A DNA stretch of 64,000 nt from Pantoea cypripedii (lineage in GTDB: Bacteria; Pseudomonadota; Gammaproteobacteria; Enterobacterales; Enterobacteriaceae). The notes under the pieces are model-generated. The model made no database searches. It was not told the DNA's origin and saw only the letters and a program-made list of their open reading frames with translations. The DNA lies in contig NZ_MLJI01000001.1 of assembly GCF_002095535.1 (NCBI RefSeq), positions 1,227,831 to 1,291,830 of the forward strand, in the 5' to 3' direction. The position numbers and the translations under genes are program-made. Positions within the stretch are counted from its first letter, which is position 1. Every line of letters starts with the position of its first letter. Shown here in pieces: positions 1 to 10,748 of the stretch.

Positions 1-644
1 GTTGTTATCTGCTGGGTGAACGCGCGGTGGTACTGGAGCTGGAACCCCCGGTTTCCTTAGCCAGCCAGCAACGCATCTGGGGATTGTGCCAGCGGTTACA
101 GGGTAATGACACGGTGTCGGAAGTGATCCCTGGCATGAATAATCTGACGCTGCTGCTGCGCGATCCGCAACGCAATGCACTGGATGCGATCGAGAATCTG
201 CAACGCTGGTGGGAAGAGAGTGAAGCGCAACTGCCGGAATCGCGTCTGGTGGAGATCCCGGTAATTTATGGTGGCGACGTGGGGCCGGATCTCCAGGTGG
301 TCGCCGATCATGCCGGTATGACGCCGCGTCAGGTGGTTGAGCTGCACAGCAGCAGCGCATACGTGGTTTATTTTATTGGCTTTCAGCCAGGATTCCCCTA
401 TCTCGGCGGTCTCGATAGCCGCTTACACACGCCGCGTCGGGCGGAGCCTCGTGTCATCGTGCCTGCGGGGTCGGTGGGTATCGGCGGCAGTCAAACCGGC
501 GTTTATCCACTGGCAACCCCCGGTGGCTGGCAGTTGCTGGGACAAACGTCCATCAGCCTGTTCGATCCTCAGCTGCAACCCCCCACGCTGCTACGCCCCG
601 GTGATAGCGTGCGCTTCGTGCCGCAAAAGGAGGGCGTATGTTAA
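1..644 (+). CDS. pxpB: 5-oxoprolinase subunit PxpB, 5' end cut by window edge
   Basis: Subunit of the prokaryotic three-part 5-oxoprolinase, which hydrolyses 5-oxo-L-proline to glutamate with ATP in the cytoplasm. The open frame runs from base 3 with no start: residues before the first internal valine (CYLLGERAV) match the E. coli YbgJ N-terminus, so about five codons lie outside the window. The protein is an allophanate-hydrolase-subunit-1 (AHS1) type domain with PGFPYLG and the [10 protein letters not shown] segment. It overlaps pxpC by 7 bases, which suggests translational coupling. Identification is by close recalled similarity to YbgJ. Confidence 0.95.
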   Translation, partial: CYLLGERAVVLELEPPVSLASQQRIWGLCQRLQGNDTVSEVIPGMNNLTLLLRDPQRNALDAIENLQRWWEESEAQLPESRLVEIPVIYGGDVGPDLQVVADHAGMTPRQVVELHSSSAYVVYFIGFQPGFPYLGGLDSRLHTPRRAEPRVIVPAGSVGIGGSQTGVYPLATPGGWQLLGQTSISLFDPQLQPPTLLRPGDSVRFVPQKEGVC

Positions 645-1570
645 AAATTCTGCGCGCCGGATTGATGACCTCATTGCAGGACCAGGGCCGCAACGGCTGG
701 CGACAGTTTGGCGTTAGCGTCAGTGGTGCCCTGGATCAACCGGCGATGCGCACCGCCAACATGCTGGTGGGTAACGATGAAAACAGCGCGGTGCTGGAGA
801 TTGTGCTGGGGCAGTTTAAAGCGCAGTTTCAGCGTGATGGCTGGTTTGCCCTGACGGGCGCGGGCTGCAACGCGGAACTGGATGGCAAAGCGGTCTGGAC
901 CGGCTGGCGTCTGCCGGTGAAAAAAGGGCAGGTGCTCAGCCTGTCGATGCCGGTTCATGGCATGCGCAGCTATCTGGCGGTTAACGGTGGCTTTGCTGTG
1001 CCGGAGATGCTGGGTTCCGCCAGTACCGATCTGAAAGCCGGGTTTGGCGGTTTTGCCGGACGCAGGTTACAGGACGGCGATCAGCTGCCGCTGGGTAAGG
1101 CCACGCGCAGCTTCAACCGTAGGGCCGGGGTGCGCCAGTTGCTGTGGGGTAATCGCCTGCGTGCCTTGCCTGGCCCTGAATACAATGAATTCACTCGTGA
1201 AGCGCAGGAAGGATTCTGGCGCAGTGCGTGGAAGCTCAGCCCGCAAAGTAACCGTATGGGTTACCGTTTGCAGGGGCGCACATTACATCGTAAAGCCACG
1301 CGAGATTTGCTGTCGCACGGACTGGTGCCGGGTGTGGTGCAGGTGCCGCCTAATGGGCAACCCATCGTCTTGATGGCCGATGCGCAGACGACCGGAGGCT
1401 ATCCGCGTATTGCCTGCATTATCGAAGCCGATCTCTACCATCTGGCGCAAATTCGTCTCGGCGAACCGATCCATTTTGTCCACTGTACGCTGGAAGAAGC
1501 CATGCAGGCGAAGCAGCAGCAACAACGTGTATTCGATCAAATGACCTGGGGACTCTCACATGAAGATTGA
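638..1570 (+). CDS. pxpC: 5-oxoprolinase subunit PxpC
   Basis: Second subunit of 5-oxoprolinase, a 310-residue AHS2 / biotin-dependent carboxyltransferase-like domain protein equivalent to E. coli YbgK. The N-terminus ([18 protein letters not shown]) and the [17 protein letters not shown] segment are typical of the family. It starts inside the end of pxpB and its last 11 bases overlap pxpA, so the three subunits are read as one coupled unit. PxpB and PxpC form a complex that works with PxpA. No biotin attachment site is visible, as expected, because the AHS fold is used here for an ATP-dependent amide hydrolysis. Confidence 0.96.
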   Translation: MLKILRAGLMTSLQDQGRNGWRQFGVSVSGALDQPAMRTANMLVGNDENSAVLEIVLGQFKAQFQRDGWFALTGAGCNAELDGKAVWTGWRLPVKKGQVLSLSMPVHGMRSYLAVNGGFAVPEMLGSASTDLKAGFGGFAGRRLQDGDQLPLGKATRSFNRRAGVRQLLWGNRLRALPGPEYNEFTREAQEGFWRSAWKLSPQSNRMGYRLQGRTLHRKATRDLLSHGLVPGVVQVPPNGQPIVLMADAQTTGGYPRIACIIEADLYHLAQIRLGEPIHFVHCTLEEAMQAKQQQQRVFDQMTWGLSHED

Positions 1571-2297
1571 TCTTAATGCCGACCTCGGTGAAGGCAGCGG
1601 CAGCGATCAGGAACTGCTGCAACTGGTCAGCTCCGCCAACATCGCCTGTGGTTTCCATGCGGGTGATGCCGTCACCATGCTGCAATCGGTACGCTGGGCG
1701 AAAGCGGCAGGTGTTGCTATTGGCGCGCATCCCAGCTTTCCTGACCGGGAAAACTTTGGCCGCACTGCCATGCAATTGCCCGCGGAGACGGTCTATGCCC
1801 AGATGATTTATCAGGTTGGCGCATTGAAAAGCCTGGCGGAGAGCGAAGGCGAGCGGCTGGTTCACGTCAAGCCGCATGGCATGCTGTATAACCAGGCGGC
1901 GGCCGATCCGCTGCTGGCGGATACCATTGCGCGGGCGGTAAAAGCGGTGGATGCGCGACTGATTCTGGTGGGGCTGGCGGGCAGCGAGTCGATTCGTGCG
2001 GCGGCACATTATGGCCTGCAAACCCGTGAAGAAGTGTTTGCCGACCGGGGCTATCAGGCCAGCGGGGCGCTGGTGCCTCGCAGCCAGCCGGGAGCACTGA
2101 TCGAGGACAGCGCTCAGGCGATCGCCCAGACGCTCACCATGGTGCAACAACGTAAAGTACAAAGCATCAGTGGCGACTGGGTAGCGGTGAACGCGCAAAC
2201 CGTTTGCCTGCATGGTGACGGTGCGCATGCGCTGCAATTTGCCCACGCGTTGCGCGCGGCGTTTGCCACCCAGCAAATCACCGTGACCAGTGCATAA
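1560..2297 (+). CDS. pxpA: 5-oxoprolinase subunit PxpA (LamB/YcsF family)
   Basis: Third 5-oxoprolinase subunit, 245 residues, LamB/YcsF family (E. coli YbgL). The family N-terminal motif [12 protein letters not shown] is present, as are [11 protein letters not shown] and [10 protein letters not shown]. The start codon overlaps the end of pxpC, and no other start makes sense of the N-terminal motif. A strong hairpin terminator follows 14 bases after the stop, so pxpBCA can end here. The downstream DUF969/DUF979/pcp genes have the same orientation and may be reached by read-through or by their own promoter. Confidence 0.96.
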   Translation: MKIDLNADLGEGSGSDQELLQLVSSANIACGFHAGDAVTMLQSVRWAKAAGVAIGAHPSFPDRENFGRTAMQLPAETVYAQMIYQVGALKSLAESEGERLVHVKPHGMLYNQAAADPLLADTIARAVKAVDARLILVGLAGSESIRAAAHYGLQTREEVFADRGYQASGALVPRSQPGALIEDSAQAIAQTLTMVQQRKVQSISGDWVAVNAQTVCLHGDGAHALQFAHALRAAFATQQITVTSA

Positions 2298-2310
2298 GTT
2301 TTGACTGATT

Positions 2311-2334
2311 GCCCGGCTTTGTGCCGGGCTTTTT
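2311..2334 (+). terminator. Intrinsic terminator after pxpA
   Basis: A perfect 7-bp GC stem, GCCCGGC / GCCGGGC, with a 5-base loop is followed directly by TTTTT. It lies between the pxpA stop and the next start at 2358, so it partly separates the oxoprolinase genes from the membrane protein genes. Confidence 0.85.
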
Positions 2335-2357
2335 ATTTTCTGACAAGGGGGGAAAAT

Positions 2358-3086
2358 ATGGAAAGCGTGGTGAATCTCTGGCCGCTGCTCGGTATTGCGA
2401 CCATCGTGCTCGGCTTTGTGCTGCGGTTCAATCCGGTGCTGGTGGTGATTGTTGCCGGTTTTGTTACCGGGCTAGCGGCGCATATGCCGCTGGCGGACAT
2501 CTTAGACAAGCTGGGATCCGGGTTCCTCAATACCCGTAACCTGCCACTGATTCTGCTGTTGCCGCTGGCCGTTATCGGTCTGCTGGAGCGGCACGGTCTG
2601 AAAGAGCGGGCGCAAACCTGGATCGCTCAGATCAAAACGGCCACCGCAGGACGTTTGCTGATCGTCTACCTGTTTGTCCGTGAAATCACGGCCGCGCTGG
2701 GACTGACCAGCCTCGGTGGTCATCCACAAATGGTCCGTCCGTTGCTGGCACCGATGGCAGAAGGGGCGACAGAAAATCGTTATGGTGAAGTTTCGCCGGA
2801 GGTGCGCCATCGTCTGCGTGCCATGTCGGCAGCCACTGACAACGTCGGTTTATTCTTTGGCGAGGATATCTTCGTCGCCTTTGGTGCCATCATCTTTATG
2901 CACAACTTTATGCAGCAGTCGGCGGGCATCCAGACCGAACCGCTGCATATCGCGGTATGGGGCATTCCGACCGCGATTTGCGCCTTCCTGATTCACTCTG
3001 CCCGCCTGATCCGTCTCGATCGCCAGCTGGCGCGTGAACTGGGCACACTGAATCATCAGGCGTTGCAGGCGAAAGGAGAGCAATGA
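2358..3086 (+). CDS. DUF969 family integral membrane protein
   Basis: A 242-residue hydrophobic protein of the DUF969 family. About six membrane segments are evident (for example LWPLLGIATIVLGFVL and NLPLILLLPLAVIGLL). The ATG at 2358 is chosen because GGGGGGAAAAT directly precedes it; an earlier in-frame start at 2301 would read through the terminator hairpin. The last bases overlap the next gene (ATGA), so the two are coupled. The function is not established. Location between pxpA and pcp suggests that it forms, with the DUF979 protein, a carrier for pyroglutamate or pyroglutamyl peptides; that is inference from context. Confidence 0.9.
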   Translation: MESVVNLWPLLGIATIVLGFVLRFNPVLVVIVAGFVTGLAAHMPLADILDKLGSGFLNTRNLPLILLLPLAVIGLLERHGLKERAQTWIAQIKTATAGRLLIVYLFVREITAALGLTSLGGHPQMVRPLLAPMAEGATENRYGEVSPEVRHRLRAMSAATDNVGLFFGEDIFVAFGAIIFMHNFMQQSAGIQTEPLHIAVWGIPTAICAFLIHSARLIRLDRQLARELGTLNHQALQAKGEQ

Positions 3087-4102
3087 TGTTCCAGCAACAA
3101 TATCTGATGTGGCTGGCAGGCATTATTCTGCTGGTTGTTGCCGTCTTCTCGTGGCGGGATCGCACTAATCCGCGTCGTCTCACCACCGGGCTGTTCTGGG
3201 CGCTGTATGGTCTGATTTTCCTGATTGGTGACGGCGCTTATCAACTGATGGGGCAGCTGGCAGGGAACGCTGAACAGGGCCAGCGCTGGCTGCATATCGG
3301 CGTGGGTATCGCCGTGGTGCTGATGGCGCTGATCGCCGGATTTGGCGGGGTGCGCCTCGGCAGTTATCACCAGCGCAGCGACGCAGAAAAACAGGCCAGT
3401 GCCAAACGTCTCGGTAACAAGCTGTTCCTGCCCGCACTGGCAATTCCGGTGGTGACCGTGATTGGCGTGCTGGCGTTCAACAATCTTCCTGGTCTGCAAC
3501 AAGCGGTGTTTGGTGCCGGTAATCATTCAACGCTGATTACCCTGTTCTCGATGATGCTGGGCTGCCTGATTGGCTGGTTAGTGGCATTGAAAATGACCCA
3601 TGAAAAACCGGCGCAGTCGATGCAGGAGACGCGTCGCTTACTGGATGCAGTGGGCTGGGCCTTTATCCTGCCACAGATCCTCGCCACCCTCGGCCTGTTG
3701 TTTACCAGCGCCGGTGTGGGTAACGCGATATCGCATCTGACCGAAACCTATCTGGCGGTGGATAACCGTTTTGTCGCGGTGGCGGTGTATGCCATCGGCA
3801 TGGCGCTGCTGACCATGGTGATGGGCAACGCCTTTGCCGCGTTTCCGATTGTCACCGCCGGGATCGGTATCCCAATTCTGGTGTTGCAACATCACGGTAA
3901 TCCGGCGGTGATGGCGGCGATTGGCATGTTCTCTGGTTATTGCGGCACGCTGATGACGCCGATGGCGGCCAACTTTAACCTCGTCCCGGCACGTCTGCTG
4001 GAGCTGCCGGACCGCAATGCGGTGATCAAGGCTCAGGTGCCGACCGGTGTGCTACTGTTGGTGGTCAATATTTTCCTGCTGTGGTTCATGATGTTTTTGT
4101 GA
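3083..4102 (+). CDS. DUF979 family integral membrane protein
   Basis: A 339-residue polytopic membrane protein of the DUF979 family with roughly nine to ten hydrophobic segments. It begins with consecutive methionines (ATGATG); the first overlaps the DUF969 stop codon, the second starts 3 bases later, and either is possible. DUF969 and DUF979 proteins are known as a neighbouring pair in many genomes, and this arrangement is typical. The next gene, pcp, follows after only 7 bases. The pair could act as a two-component permease for 5-oxoproline or pyroglutamyl peptides, or as an exporter; the sequence alone does not decide this. Confidence 0.9.
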   Translation: MMFQQQYLMWLAGIILLVVAVFSWRDRTNPRRLTTGLFWALYGLIFLIGDGAYQLMGQLAGNAEQGQRWLHIGVGIAVVLMALIAGFGGVRLGSYHQRSDAEKQASAKRLGNKLFLPALAIPVVTVIGVLAFNNLPGLQQAVFGAGNHSTLITLFSMMLGCLIGWLVALKMTHEKPAQSMQETRRLLDAVGWAFILPQILATLGLLFTSAGVGNAISHLTETYLAVDNRFVAVAVYAIGMALLTMVMGNAFAAFPIVTAGIGIPILVLQHHGNPAVMAAIGMFSGYCGTLMTPMAANFNLVPARLLELPDRNAVIKAQVPTGVLLLVVNIFLLWFMMFL

Positions 4103-4109
4103 GGATGCA

Positions 4110-4757
4110 ATGAAAACGGTATTAATGACCGCGTTTGAGCCTTTTGAAGGCGAAAGCATCAATCCCTCATGGGAAGCGGTAAGTTCCTTCGAGGGTAGGG
4201 TGATCAATGGCGCACGCGTGGTGGTGCGCCAGTTGCCGGTGGTGTTCAGCCGCTGTGGTGTTGTGCTGGCCGAGGCGCTGGATGAACTGCAGCCGGACCG
4301 CATTCTGTGCATCGGCCAGGCAGGTGGACGCAGCGATATCACCGTGGAACGGGTGGCGATCAATGTGGATGATGCGCGCATTCCCGATAACGACGGGCAG
4401 CAACCGATTGATCAGCCGATTGTTGCCGAAGGGCCGGTCGCGTACTTCTCCCGCCTGCCAATCAAAGCCATTGTGGCTGCGGTACGCGAGGCGGGCATCC
4501 CGGCTTCGGTATCGCAGACCGCAGGCACCTTCACCTGTAATCATGTGATGTACCGCCTGTTGCACTGGCTGGAAACCAACCAGAGCCAGGCACGCGGCGG
4601 TTTTATCCATATTCCTTATTTGCCTGAGCAGGCGGTAAGCCATCCCGGTGCACCGAGTATGTCGTCTGCCAGCGTGATTCAGGCGCTGGAGATTGCGTTG
4701 CAGGTGACACTCAGCGTTGATCAGGATCTGCGCATCGCCGGTGGCGCGACGCATTAA
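4110..4757 (+). CDS. pcp: Pyroglutamyl-peptidase I (pyrrolidone-carboxylate peptidase)
   Basis: Cysteine peptidase (C15 family) that removes N-terminal pyroglutamate from peptides and releases 5-oxoproline, the substrate of PxpABC. At 215 residues it has the normal length. The catalytic triad is visible at the expected positions: Glu80 (in [10 protein letters not shown]), Cys143 (in [11 protein letters not shown]) and His167 (in [10 protein letters not shown]). It lies 7 bases after the DUF979 gene and 12 bases before nei, in the same orientation. E. coli K-12 lacks pcp, so this gene and the DUF pair are an addition to the pxp-nei locus relative to that strain. Confidence 0.96.
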   Translation: MKTVLMTAFEPFEGESINPSWEAVSSFEGRVINGARVVVRQLPVVFSRCGVVLAEALDELQPDRILCIGQAGGRSDITVERVAINVDDARIPDNDGQQPIDQPIVAEGPVAYFSRLPIKAIVAAVREAGIPASVSQTAGTFTCNHVMYRLLHWLETNQSQARGGFIHIPYLPEQAVSHPGAPSMSSASVIQALEIALQVTLSVDQDLRIAGGATH

Positions 4758-4769
4758 ACAGGAGAGGTC

Positions 4770-5558
4770 ATGCCTGAAGGACCGGAGATCCGCCGAGCGG
4801 CGGATCAACTGGCAGCGGCGATGACGGGCAAACCGCTCACCGATGTGTGGTTTGCCTTTCCGCAGTTGAAAACCTACGAACCCGCCTTGCTGGGGGAGAC
4901 CGTCACCACCATTGAAACGCGTGGTAAGGCGCTACTCACCCATTTTTCAAATGGTCTGACGCTGTATAGCCATAACCAGTTGTACGGCGTCTGGCGTGTG
5001 GTGCCCACCGGTACCGAACCGCAAACCACACGGCAGTTACGGGTGCGGCTGGCGAATGCCGACCAGACCATCTTGCTCTACAGCGCCTCGGATATTGAGC
5101 TGCTCAATGCCGAAACACTGGCAGTGCATCCTTTCCTGCAACGCGTTGGGCCAGATGTACTGGATGCCAGCCTGACTGTCGATGAAGTACAACAGCGGCT
5201 GCTGTCACCACGTTTTCGGCGGCGGCAATTCAGCGGTCTGCTGCTCGACCAGGCCTTTCTCGCCGGGTTGGGAAATTATCTGCGGGTAGAGATTTTGTGG
5301 CACGCCCGGCTGCTGGCGCAGCATCGTGCCGAGGATCTGGATGCCGCACAGCTACGCGCGCTGAGTGAAGCGATGCTGGCGGTGCCGCGTCTCTCGTATC
5401 AGATGCGTGGCAGCATGAAGAAATATCATGAAGAAGCGTCGTTTCGCTTTGAGGTTTTTCATCGGCAGGGGAAACTTTGTCGGCGCTGTGGTGCGGTGAT
5501 TGAGAAGGGCGTGCTGTCATCACGGCCATTTTACTGGTGTCCGGGATGCCAGAAATAA
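4770..5558 (+). CDS. nei: Endonuclease VIII (DNA glycosylase/AP lyase)
   Basis: Base-excision repair enzyme that removes oxidised pyrimidines and cleaves the resulting abasic site. The 262-residue protein starts MPEGPEIRR; Pro2 is the Schiff-base nucleophile, Glu3 the catalytic acid, and Lys53 sits in the conserved RGKALL segment. A C-terminal zinc finger is present, with CRRC and CPGC pairs. An AGGAGAGGTC ribosome site precedes the ATG. Linkage of nei to pxp genes is also found in E. coli. It is functionally unrelated to pyroglutamate use and is probably just carried at the operon end. Confidence 0.97.
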   Translation: MPEGPEIRRAADQLAAAMTGKPLTDVWFAFPQLKTYEPALLGETVTTIETRGKALLTHFSNGLTLYSHNQLYGVWRVVPTGTEPQTTRQLRVRLANADQTILLYSASDIELLNAETLAVHPFLQRVGPDVLDASLTVDEVQQRLLSPRFRRRQFSGLLLDQAFLAGLGNYLRVEILWHARLLAQHRAEDLDAAQLRALSEAMLAVPRLSYQMRGSMKKYHEEASFRFEVFHRQGKLCRRCGAVIEKGVLSSRPFYWCPGCQK

Positions 5559-5560
5559 CA

Positions 5561-5580
5561 AGGGCGGGATAACCCGCCCT
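5561..5580. terminator. Stem-loop between convergent nei and gltA
   Basis: A perfect 8-bp inverted repeat, AGGGCGGG-ATAA-CCCGCCCT, sits between the nei stop (5558) and the gltA stop (5586). T-rich stretches follow at a short distance on both strands, so it can serve both convergent genes. Confidence 0.75.
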
Positions 5581-5585
5581 GACAC

Positions 5586-6869
5586 TTATTTTTTCAGCGC
5601 AGAGGTGAAAGGACGCTCGGTATAACCGGTGTACAGCTGACGCGGACGGGCAATCTTCATGCCTTCGTCGTGCATCTCTTTCCAGTGGGCAATCCAGCCA
5701 ACGGTACGCGCCATGGCGAAGATCACCGTGAACATTGAAGATGGAATACCCATCGCTTTCAGAATAATGCCTGAGTAGAAATCAACGTTCGGGTAGAGTT
5801 TGCGCTCGATGAAGTACGGGTCGTTCAGCGCGATATGTTCCAGCTCCATCGCCACTTCCAGCAGGTCATCTTTCATGCCCAGCTCGTTCAGCACTTCGTG
5901 GCAGGTTTCACGCATCACGGTGGCACGCGGGTCATAGTTCTTATACACGCGGTGACCGAAGCCCATCAGACGGAACGAATCGTTCTTGTCTTTTGCACGG
6001 CGGACGAATTCCGGGATATGTTCCACGGTGCTGATCTCTTCCAGCATACGCAGCGTGGCTTCGTTAGCACCACCGTGCGCCGGTCCCCACAGGGAGGCGA
6101 TACCGGCTGCGATACAGGCAAACGGGTTAGCGCCTGATGAACCCGCGGTACGCACAGTAGAAGTAGAGGCGTTTTGCTCATGGTCGGCGTGCAGAATCAG
6201 AATACGGTCCATTGCGCGTTCCAGCACCGGGTTCACTTTGTACTCTTCGCACGGCGTGGCGAACATCATGTGCAGGAAGTTACCGGCGTAGGAGAGGTCA
6301 TTGCGCGGATAAACGAACGGCTGACCGATGGAGTATTTGTAGCACATCGCCGCCATGGTCGGCATTTTAGACAGCAGACGGAACGCAGCGATTTCACGGT
6401 GACGTTCAATATTCACGTCCAGCGAGTCATGATAAAACGCCGCCAGCGCACCGGTCACACCACACATCACCGCCATCGGATGGGAGTCACGACGGAAACC
6501 GTGGAACAGGCGGGTGATTTGCTCGTGGATCATGGTGTGGCGGGTAACGGTGGTGCGGAATTCTTCGTACTGATCCTGGGTTGGCGCTTCGCCATTGAGC
6601 AGGATGTAACACACTTCCAGGTAGTTTGAGTTTGTTGCCAGTTGATCAATCGGGAAACCGCGATGTAACAAAATACCTTCATCACCATCTATAAAGGTGA
6701 TTTTTGATTCGCATGACGCTGTAGACGTGAAACCGGGGTCGAAGGTAAACAGGCCTTTAGATCCGAGAGCGCGGACATCAACGACATCCTGTCCCAGCGT
6801 GCCTTTCATCACATCCAGTTCAACAGGCGTATTGTCTTGTAGGGTTAGCGTCACTTTTTTATCTGTCAT
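5586..6869 (-). CDS. gltA: Citrate synthase (type II)
   Basis: First TCA-cycle enzyme, condensing acetyl-CoA and oxaloacetate to citrate in the cytosol. The 427-residue length matches the NADH-sensitive hexameric enzyme of enterobacteria. Key segments include [16 protein letters not shown] and the active-site region [16 protein letters not shown]; the C-terminus carries [11 protein letters not shown]. It is divergent from sdhC across a 637-base regulatory region, as in E. coli. A GGAGACG ribosome site precedes the ATG. Confidence 0.98.
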   Translation of the reverse strand: MTDKKVTLTLQDNTPVELDVMKGTLGQDVVDVRALGSKGLFTFDPGFTSTASCESKITFIDGDEGILLHRGFPIDQLATNSNYLEVCYILLNGEAPTQDQYEEFRTTVTRHTMIHEQITRLFHGFRRDSHPMAVMCGVTGALAAFYHDSLDVNIERHREIAAFRLLSKMPTMAAMCYKYSIGQPFVYPRNDLSYAGNFLHMMFATPCEEYKVNPVLERAMDRILILHADHEQNASTSTVRTAGSSGANPFACIAAGIASLWGPAHGGANEATLRMLEEISTVEHIPEFVRRAKDKNDSFRLMGFGHRVYKNYDPRATVMRETCHEVLNELGMKDDLLEVAMELEHIALNDPYFIERKLYPNVDFYSGIILKAMGIPSSMFTVIFAMARTVGWIAHWKEMHDEGMKIARPRQLYTGYTERPFTSALKK

Positions 6870-7506
6870 TTTTCGTCTCCATAGCGCCTTGGTAGGTAAG
6901 GATCTTAGACACCTAAACCGCCATCATGTTGCATAAAACCACAATCTTCACAGTATCACTCTGCGGTCATGTTTGTCGTGCAGGGTAGAGTACAGAGCGA
7001 ACGATGTGTATGGGCCAGTGGCGTCCGGGCATGACATGCTGCAAATCGCGGATGTTAAAGATCCTGTCACGACATAACTTCTTGGTAACCAATAACCTGA
7101 TGCTTTGTAATGCTCACAGTGGCAATGTTACATAACTTCAGCTTAGGGGAAAGTGTATCCCCATAACTTTTGTGCATCATAGGGCTTTAATGCGTTTGTT
7201 TGTAACCGAATTGTTGAACTTTTGTCAAATCAGATAATTAAAAATGTATGAAATGTGAAATTCGTGAGGGGGATCACTGTTCAGCTTAAATGTGACCAAA
7301 GAGATTGTAGGGGAATTGTAATCAGAATGTGATCCTCCTATACTGCCGCCAGGTCTCCGGAATACCCTGACACCAGGAGCCACCCAGCGTTTTCCCCGCG
7401 TCATTGAACACTGGATGTTGCTTCTTTGGTGACGGTTGCTGTCTGAACACGTCCTGTGTCTCTGATGTAACCCAGGACCGGAGGAAGCAAAATAAAAAAG
7501 AGCTGT
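6870..7506. promoter_or_regulatory. gltA-sdhC divergent control region
   Basis: Non-coding 637-base region between the two divergent TCA transcription units. In E. coli this region carries promoters controlled by ArcA, CRP and other factors and a leader targeted by small RNAs; that is family knowledge. Seen here: a good sigma-70 promoter for sdh at 7316-7344 and an AT-rich central part. CRP-like half-sites (TGTGA) occur around 7255, 7290 and 7329, but none is a strong full palindrome. No coding frame of credible quality is present. Confidence 0.75.
7316..7344 (+). promoter_or_regulatory. sigma-70 promoter for sdhCDAB
   Basis: TTGTAA (-35, 7316-7321), a 17-base spacer, and TATACT (-10, 7339-7344). 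It lies about 160 bases before the sdhC start, leaving a long 5' leader, as in E. coli sdh mRNA. Confidence 0.7.
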
Positions 7507-7896
7507 GTGGGCAAAACCGTGAAAAAACAAAGACCTGTTAACTTGGATCTCTCGACGATCCGGTTTCCCGTTACTGCAATATCGTCCATTCTCCACCGCG
7601 TCTCCGGCGTGATCACCTTTGTCGCTCTCGGAATTCTGCTCTGGTTACTGGGTCTCTCGCTCTCTTCTCCCGAAGGTTTCCTGCAAGCCGCGTCCATTAT
7701 GGATGGCTTCTTCGCTAAGTTCATCATGTGGGGCATTCTTACCGCGCTGGCATATCATGCCGTGGGCGGCATTCGCCATATGTTAATGGACTTCGGCTAT
7801 CTGCCGGAAACACTGGAAATGGGCACCCGTTCCGCTCAGGCGGCTTTTGGTATCACTGTCGTGCTTTCAATTTTGGCTGGAGTCCTCGTATGGTAA
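7507..7896 (+). CDS. sdhC: Succinate dehydrogenase cytochrome b556 subunit SdhC
   Basis: Membrane anchor of complex II, binding haem b and ubiquinone together with SdhD. Three membrane segments are visible, with the SILHRVSGV segment and a conserved histidine region ([12 protein letters not shown]). A GTG at 7507 gives 129 residues, the same length as E. coli SdhC; no ATG is available near the conserved [11 protein letters not shown] start. GTG at 7519 is an alternative. The gene ends inside sdhD's start region (7-base overlap). Confidence 0.95.
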   Translation: MGKTVKKQRPVNLDLSTIRFPVTAISSILHRVSGVITFVALGILLWLLGLSLSSPEGFLQAASIMDGFFAKFIMWGILTALAYHAVGGIRHMLMDFGYLPETLEMGTRSAQAAFGITVVLSILAGVLVW

Positions 7897-8237
7897 GCAA
7901 TGCTTCTGCATTAGGACGCAACGGTATTCATGACTGGCTGTTACTGCGTGCTGCTGCAATCTTAATTACGCTCTACATTCTCTACATTCTCGGTTTTGTA
8001 GTGATGACAGGCACGCTGACGTATGACGTCTGGCGCGGCTTCTTCGCTTCCTCCTTCACGAAAGTGTTCACGTTGCTGACGCTGTTCTCCATTCTGATTC
8101 ATGGCTGGATCGGGATGTGGCAGGTGCTGACTGACTACGTGAAACCGCTGGCGACCCGTCTGGTGTTGCAGCTGGTGATTGTGGTCGCGCTGTTGTCCTA
8201 TGCAATTTATGGAACCGTTGTCGTGTGGGGTGTGTAA
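7890..8237 (+). CDS. sdhD: Succinate dehydrogenase membrane anchor SdhD
   Basis: Second hydrophobic anchor of complex II, 115 residues with three membrane helices and the [16 protein letters not shown] segment. The ATG at 7890 overlaps the sdhC end and gives [12 protein letters not shown], matching E. coli. The open frame extends upstream to 7728, but that part is an out-of-frame shadow of sdhC. The stop directly abuts the sdhA ATG. Confidence 0.96.
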   Translation: MVSNASALGRNGIHDWLLLRAAAILITLYILYILGFVVMTGTLTYDVWRGFFASSFTKVFTLLTLFSILIHGWIGMWQVLTDYVKPLATRLVLQLVIVVALLSYAIYGTVVVWGV

Positions 8238-10004
8238 ATGAGTTTGCCAGTCAGAGAGTTTGATGCCGTGGTGATCGGCGCAGGTGGTGCAGGTATGCGC
8301 GCTGCTTTGCAAATCTCCCAATCGGGCCAGACCTGCGCCCTGTTGTCGAAAGTTTTCCCTACCCGTTCCCATACCGTTTCCGCCCAGGGCGGCATTACCG
8401 TGGCGCTTGGCAACACCCACGAAGATAACTGGGAATGGCATATGTACGATACCGTGAAAGGTTCCGACTATATCGGTGACCAGGACGCGATCGAATATAT
8501 GTGTCATGTCGGCCCGGAAGCGATTCTGGAGCTGGAGCATATGGGTTTGCCTTTCTCCCGTCTTGATGATGGCCGCGTGTATCAGCGTCCGTTTGGTGGT
8601 CAGTCGAAAAACTTCGGTGGTGAGCAGGCGGCGCGTACCGCTGCGGCTGCCGACCGTACCGGCCACGCCCTGCTGCATACCCTGTATCAGCAGAACCTGA
8701 AAAACAAAACCACCATCTTCTCCGAATGGTATGCGCTAGACCTGGTGAAAAACGCCGACGGTGCCATCGTCGGTTGTACTGCCATCTGCATCGAAACCGG
8801 TGAGACGGTCTACTTCAAAGCCAAAGCCACCATTCTGGCAACCGGCGGTGCAGGCCGTATTTACCAGTCCACCACCAACGCCCACATCAACACCGGTGAC
8901 GGTGTCGGTATGGCCCTGCGTGCAGGCGTACCGGTGCAGGACATGGAAATGTGGCAGTTCCACCCAACCGGTATCGCCGGTGCGGGTGTGCTGGTGACCG
9001 AAGGTTGCCGTGGTGAAGGTGGTTATCTGCTGAATAAACACGGCGAACGTTTTATGGAACGCTACGCACCTAACGCCAAAGACCTGGCGGGCCGTGATGT
9101 GGTGGCGCGTTCGATGATGATCGAAATCCGTGAAGGTCGCGGCTGTGACGGCCCATGGGGTCCGCACATTAAGCTGAAGCTCGACCATCTGGGCAAAGAC
9201 GTGCTGGAATCCCGTCTGCCGGGCATTCTGGAGCTGTCGCGTACCTTCGCCCATGCCGATCCGATAAAAGAACCGATTCCGGTGATCCCAACCTGTCACT
9301 ACATGATGGGCGGTATTCCGACCAAAGTGACCGGCCAGGCGCTGTGCGTGAATGAGCAGGGCGAAGATGTTGTCATTCCGGGTCTGTTCGCGGTAGGTGA
9401 AATCGCCTGCGTATCGGTACATGGTGCTAACCGCCTCGGCGGTAACTCATTGCTCGACCTGGTAGTGTTTGGTCGTGCGGCGGGTCTGCATCTGCTGGAG
9501 TGTATCGAGGAGCAGGGCGAACTGCGTGAGGCCACCCAGGACGAGATCGATGCGGCGATGGCACGCTTCAATCGCTGGGAAAATAACACCACTGGTGAAG
9601 ATCCGGTTGAGATTCGCAAGGCGCTGCAACGCTGCATGCAGAACAACTTCTCGGTCTTCCGTGAAGGTGATGCGATGGCGCAGGGTCTGGAAGAGTTGAA
9701 AGTGATCCGCGAACGCCTGAAATCAGCGCGTCTCGATGACCGTTCACCGGACTTCAATACCCAGCGTATCGAGTGTCTGGAGCTGGATAATCTGATGGAA
9801 ACCGCTTATGCCACAGCCGTGGCGGCGAACTATCGTACCGAAAGCCGTGGCGCGCATAGCCGCTTCGACTATCCGGAGCGCGATGATGCCAACTGGCTGT
9901 GCCATAGCCTCTATGTTCCGCAAACGGAAAGCATGACGCGCCGTGAGGTGAACATGCAACCGAAACTGCGCGCGGCCTTCCCGCCGAAAGTGCGTACTTA
10001 TTAA
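8238..10004 (+). CDS. sdhA: Succinate dehydrogenase flavoprotein subunit
   Basis: Catalytic subunit of complex II that oxidises succinate to fumarate with covalently bound FAD. At 588 residues it is the normal length. The FAD dinucleotide-binding motif ([14 protein letters not shown]) is at the N-terminus. The flavinylation histidine lies in [11 protein letters not shown], and the substrate-site segment [14 protein letters not shown] is present. It begins on the base after the sdhD stop and is followed by sdhB after 14 bases. Confidence 0.98.
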   Translation: MSLPVREFDAVVIGAGGAGMRAALQISQSGQTCALLSKVFPTRSHTVSAQGGITVALGNTHEDNWEWHMYDTVKGSDYIGDQDAIEYMCHVGPEAILELEHMGLPFSRLDDGRVYQRPFGGQSKNFGGEQAARTAAAADRTGHALLHTLYQQNLKNKTTIFSEWYALDLVKNADGAIVGCTAICIETGETVYFKAKATILATGGAGRIYQSTTNAHINTGDGVGMALRAGVPVQDMEMWQFHPTGIAGAGVLVTEGCRGEGGYLLNKHGERFMERYAPNAKDLAGRDVVARSMMIEIREGRGCDGPWGPHIKLKLDHLGKDVLESRLPGILELSRTFAHADPIKEPIPVIPTCHYMMGGIPTKVTGQALCVNEQGEDVVIPGLFAVGEIACVSVHGANRLGGNSLLDLVVFGRAAGLHLLECIEEQGELREATQDEIDAAMARFNRWENNTTGEDPVEIRKALQRCMQNNFSVFREGDAMAQGLEELKVIRERLKSARLDDRSPDFNTQRIECLELDNLMETAYATAVAANYRTESRGAHSRFDYPERDDANWLCHSLYVPQTESMTRREVNMQPKLRAAFPPKVRTY

Positions 10005-10018
10005 TTGCGGAGATCATC

Positions 10019-10735
10019 ATGAGACTCGAATTTTCAATCTATCGTTACAACCCGGAAGTTGATGACGCGCCGCGTATGCAGGAGTACAGCCTGGAAGCGG
10101 AAGATGGTCGCGACATGATGCTGCTGGACGCGTTGATCAAGCTGAAAGAGAAAGATCCGACGCTGGCGTTTCGTCGCTCCTGCCGTGAAGGCGTGTGCGG
10201 GTCTGATGGCCTGAACATGAACGGTAAAAACGGTCTGGCCTGTATCACCCCGGTGTCCGCGCTGGGCAATGGTACGAAGAAAATTGTTATCCGTCCGCTG
10301 CCTGGTTTGCCGGTAATTCGCGATCTGGTTGTGGATATGGGGCAATTCTACGCACAGTATGAGAAGATTAAGCCTTACCTGTTGAATAACGGGGAAAATC
10401 CACCGGCGCGTGAGCATCTGCAAAGCCCGGCTGAGCGTGAGCATCTGGATGGTCTGTACGAGTGTATTCTCTGCGCCTGCTGCTCAACCTCGTGCCCGTC
10501 GTTCTGGTGGAACCCGGACAAATTCATCGGTCCGGCCGGTTTGCTGGCGGCGTACCGCTTCCTGATTGACAGCCGTGATACCGAAACCGATGCACGTCTG
10601 GACAATCTGAACGATGCTTTCAGTGTATTCCGCTGTCACAGCATCATGAACTGTGTGAGCGTGTGCCCAAAAGGACTAAACCCGACGCGCGCCATCGGCC
10701 ATATTAAGTCGATGCTGCTGCAACGCGGAGCATAG
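10019..10735 (+). CDS. sdhB: Succinate dehydrogenase iron-sulfur subunit
   Basis: Electron-transfer subunit of complex II, 238 residues. It carries the three cluster-binding regions: SCREGVCGSDG with a following cysteine for [2Fe-2S], and CILCACCSTSCPSFW plus CHSIMNCVSVCPKG for the [4Fe-4S] and [3Fe-4S] centres. It ends the sdh part of the operon; 204 bases of structured non-coding sequence separate it from sucA. Confidence 0.98.
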   Translation: MRLEFSIYRYNPEVDDAPRMQEYSLEAEDGRDMMLLDALIKLKEKDPTLAFRRSCREGVCGSDGLNMNGKNGLACITPVSALGNGTKKIVIRPLPGLPVIRDLVVDMGQFYAQYEKIKPYLLNNGENPPAREHLQSPAEREHLDGLYECILCACCSTSCPSFWWNPDKFIGPAGLLAAYRFLIDSRDTETDARLDNLNDAFSVFRCHSIMNCVSVCPKGLNPTRAIGHIKSMLLQRGA

Positions 10736-10748
10736 CAAGACCCACTGT

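Noticed and set aside
7255..7270. CRP site in the sdh leader
   Set aside because: TGTGA-N6-TGAGG keeps only the left half of the palindrome; too weak to list as a site.
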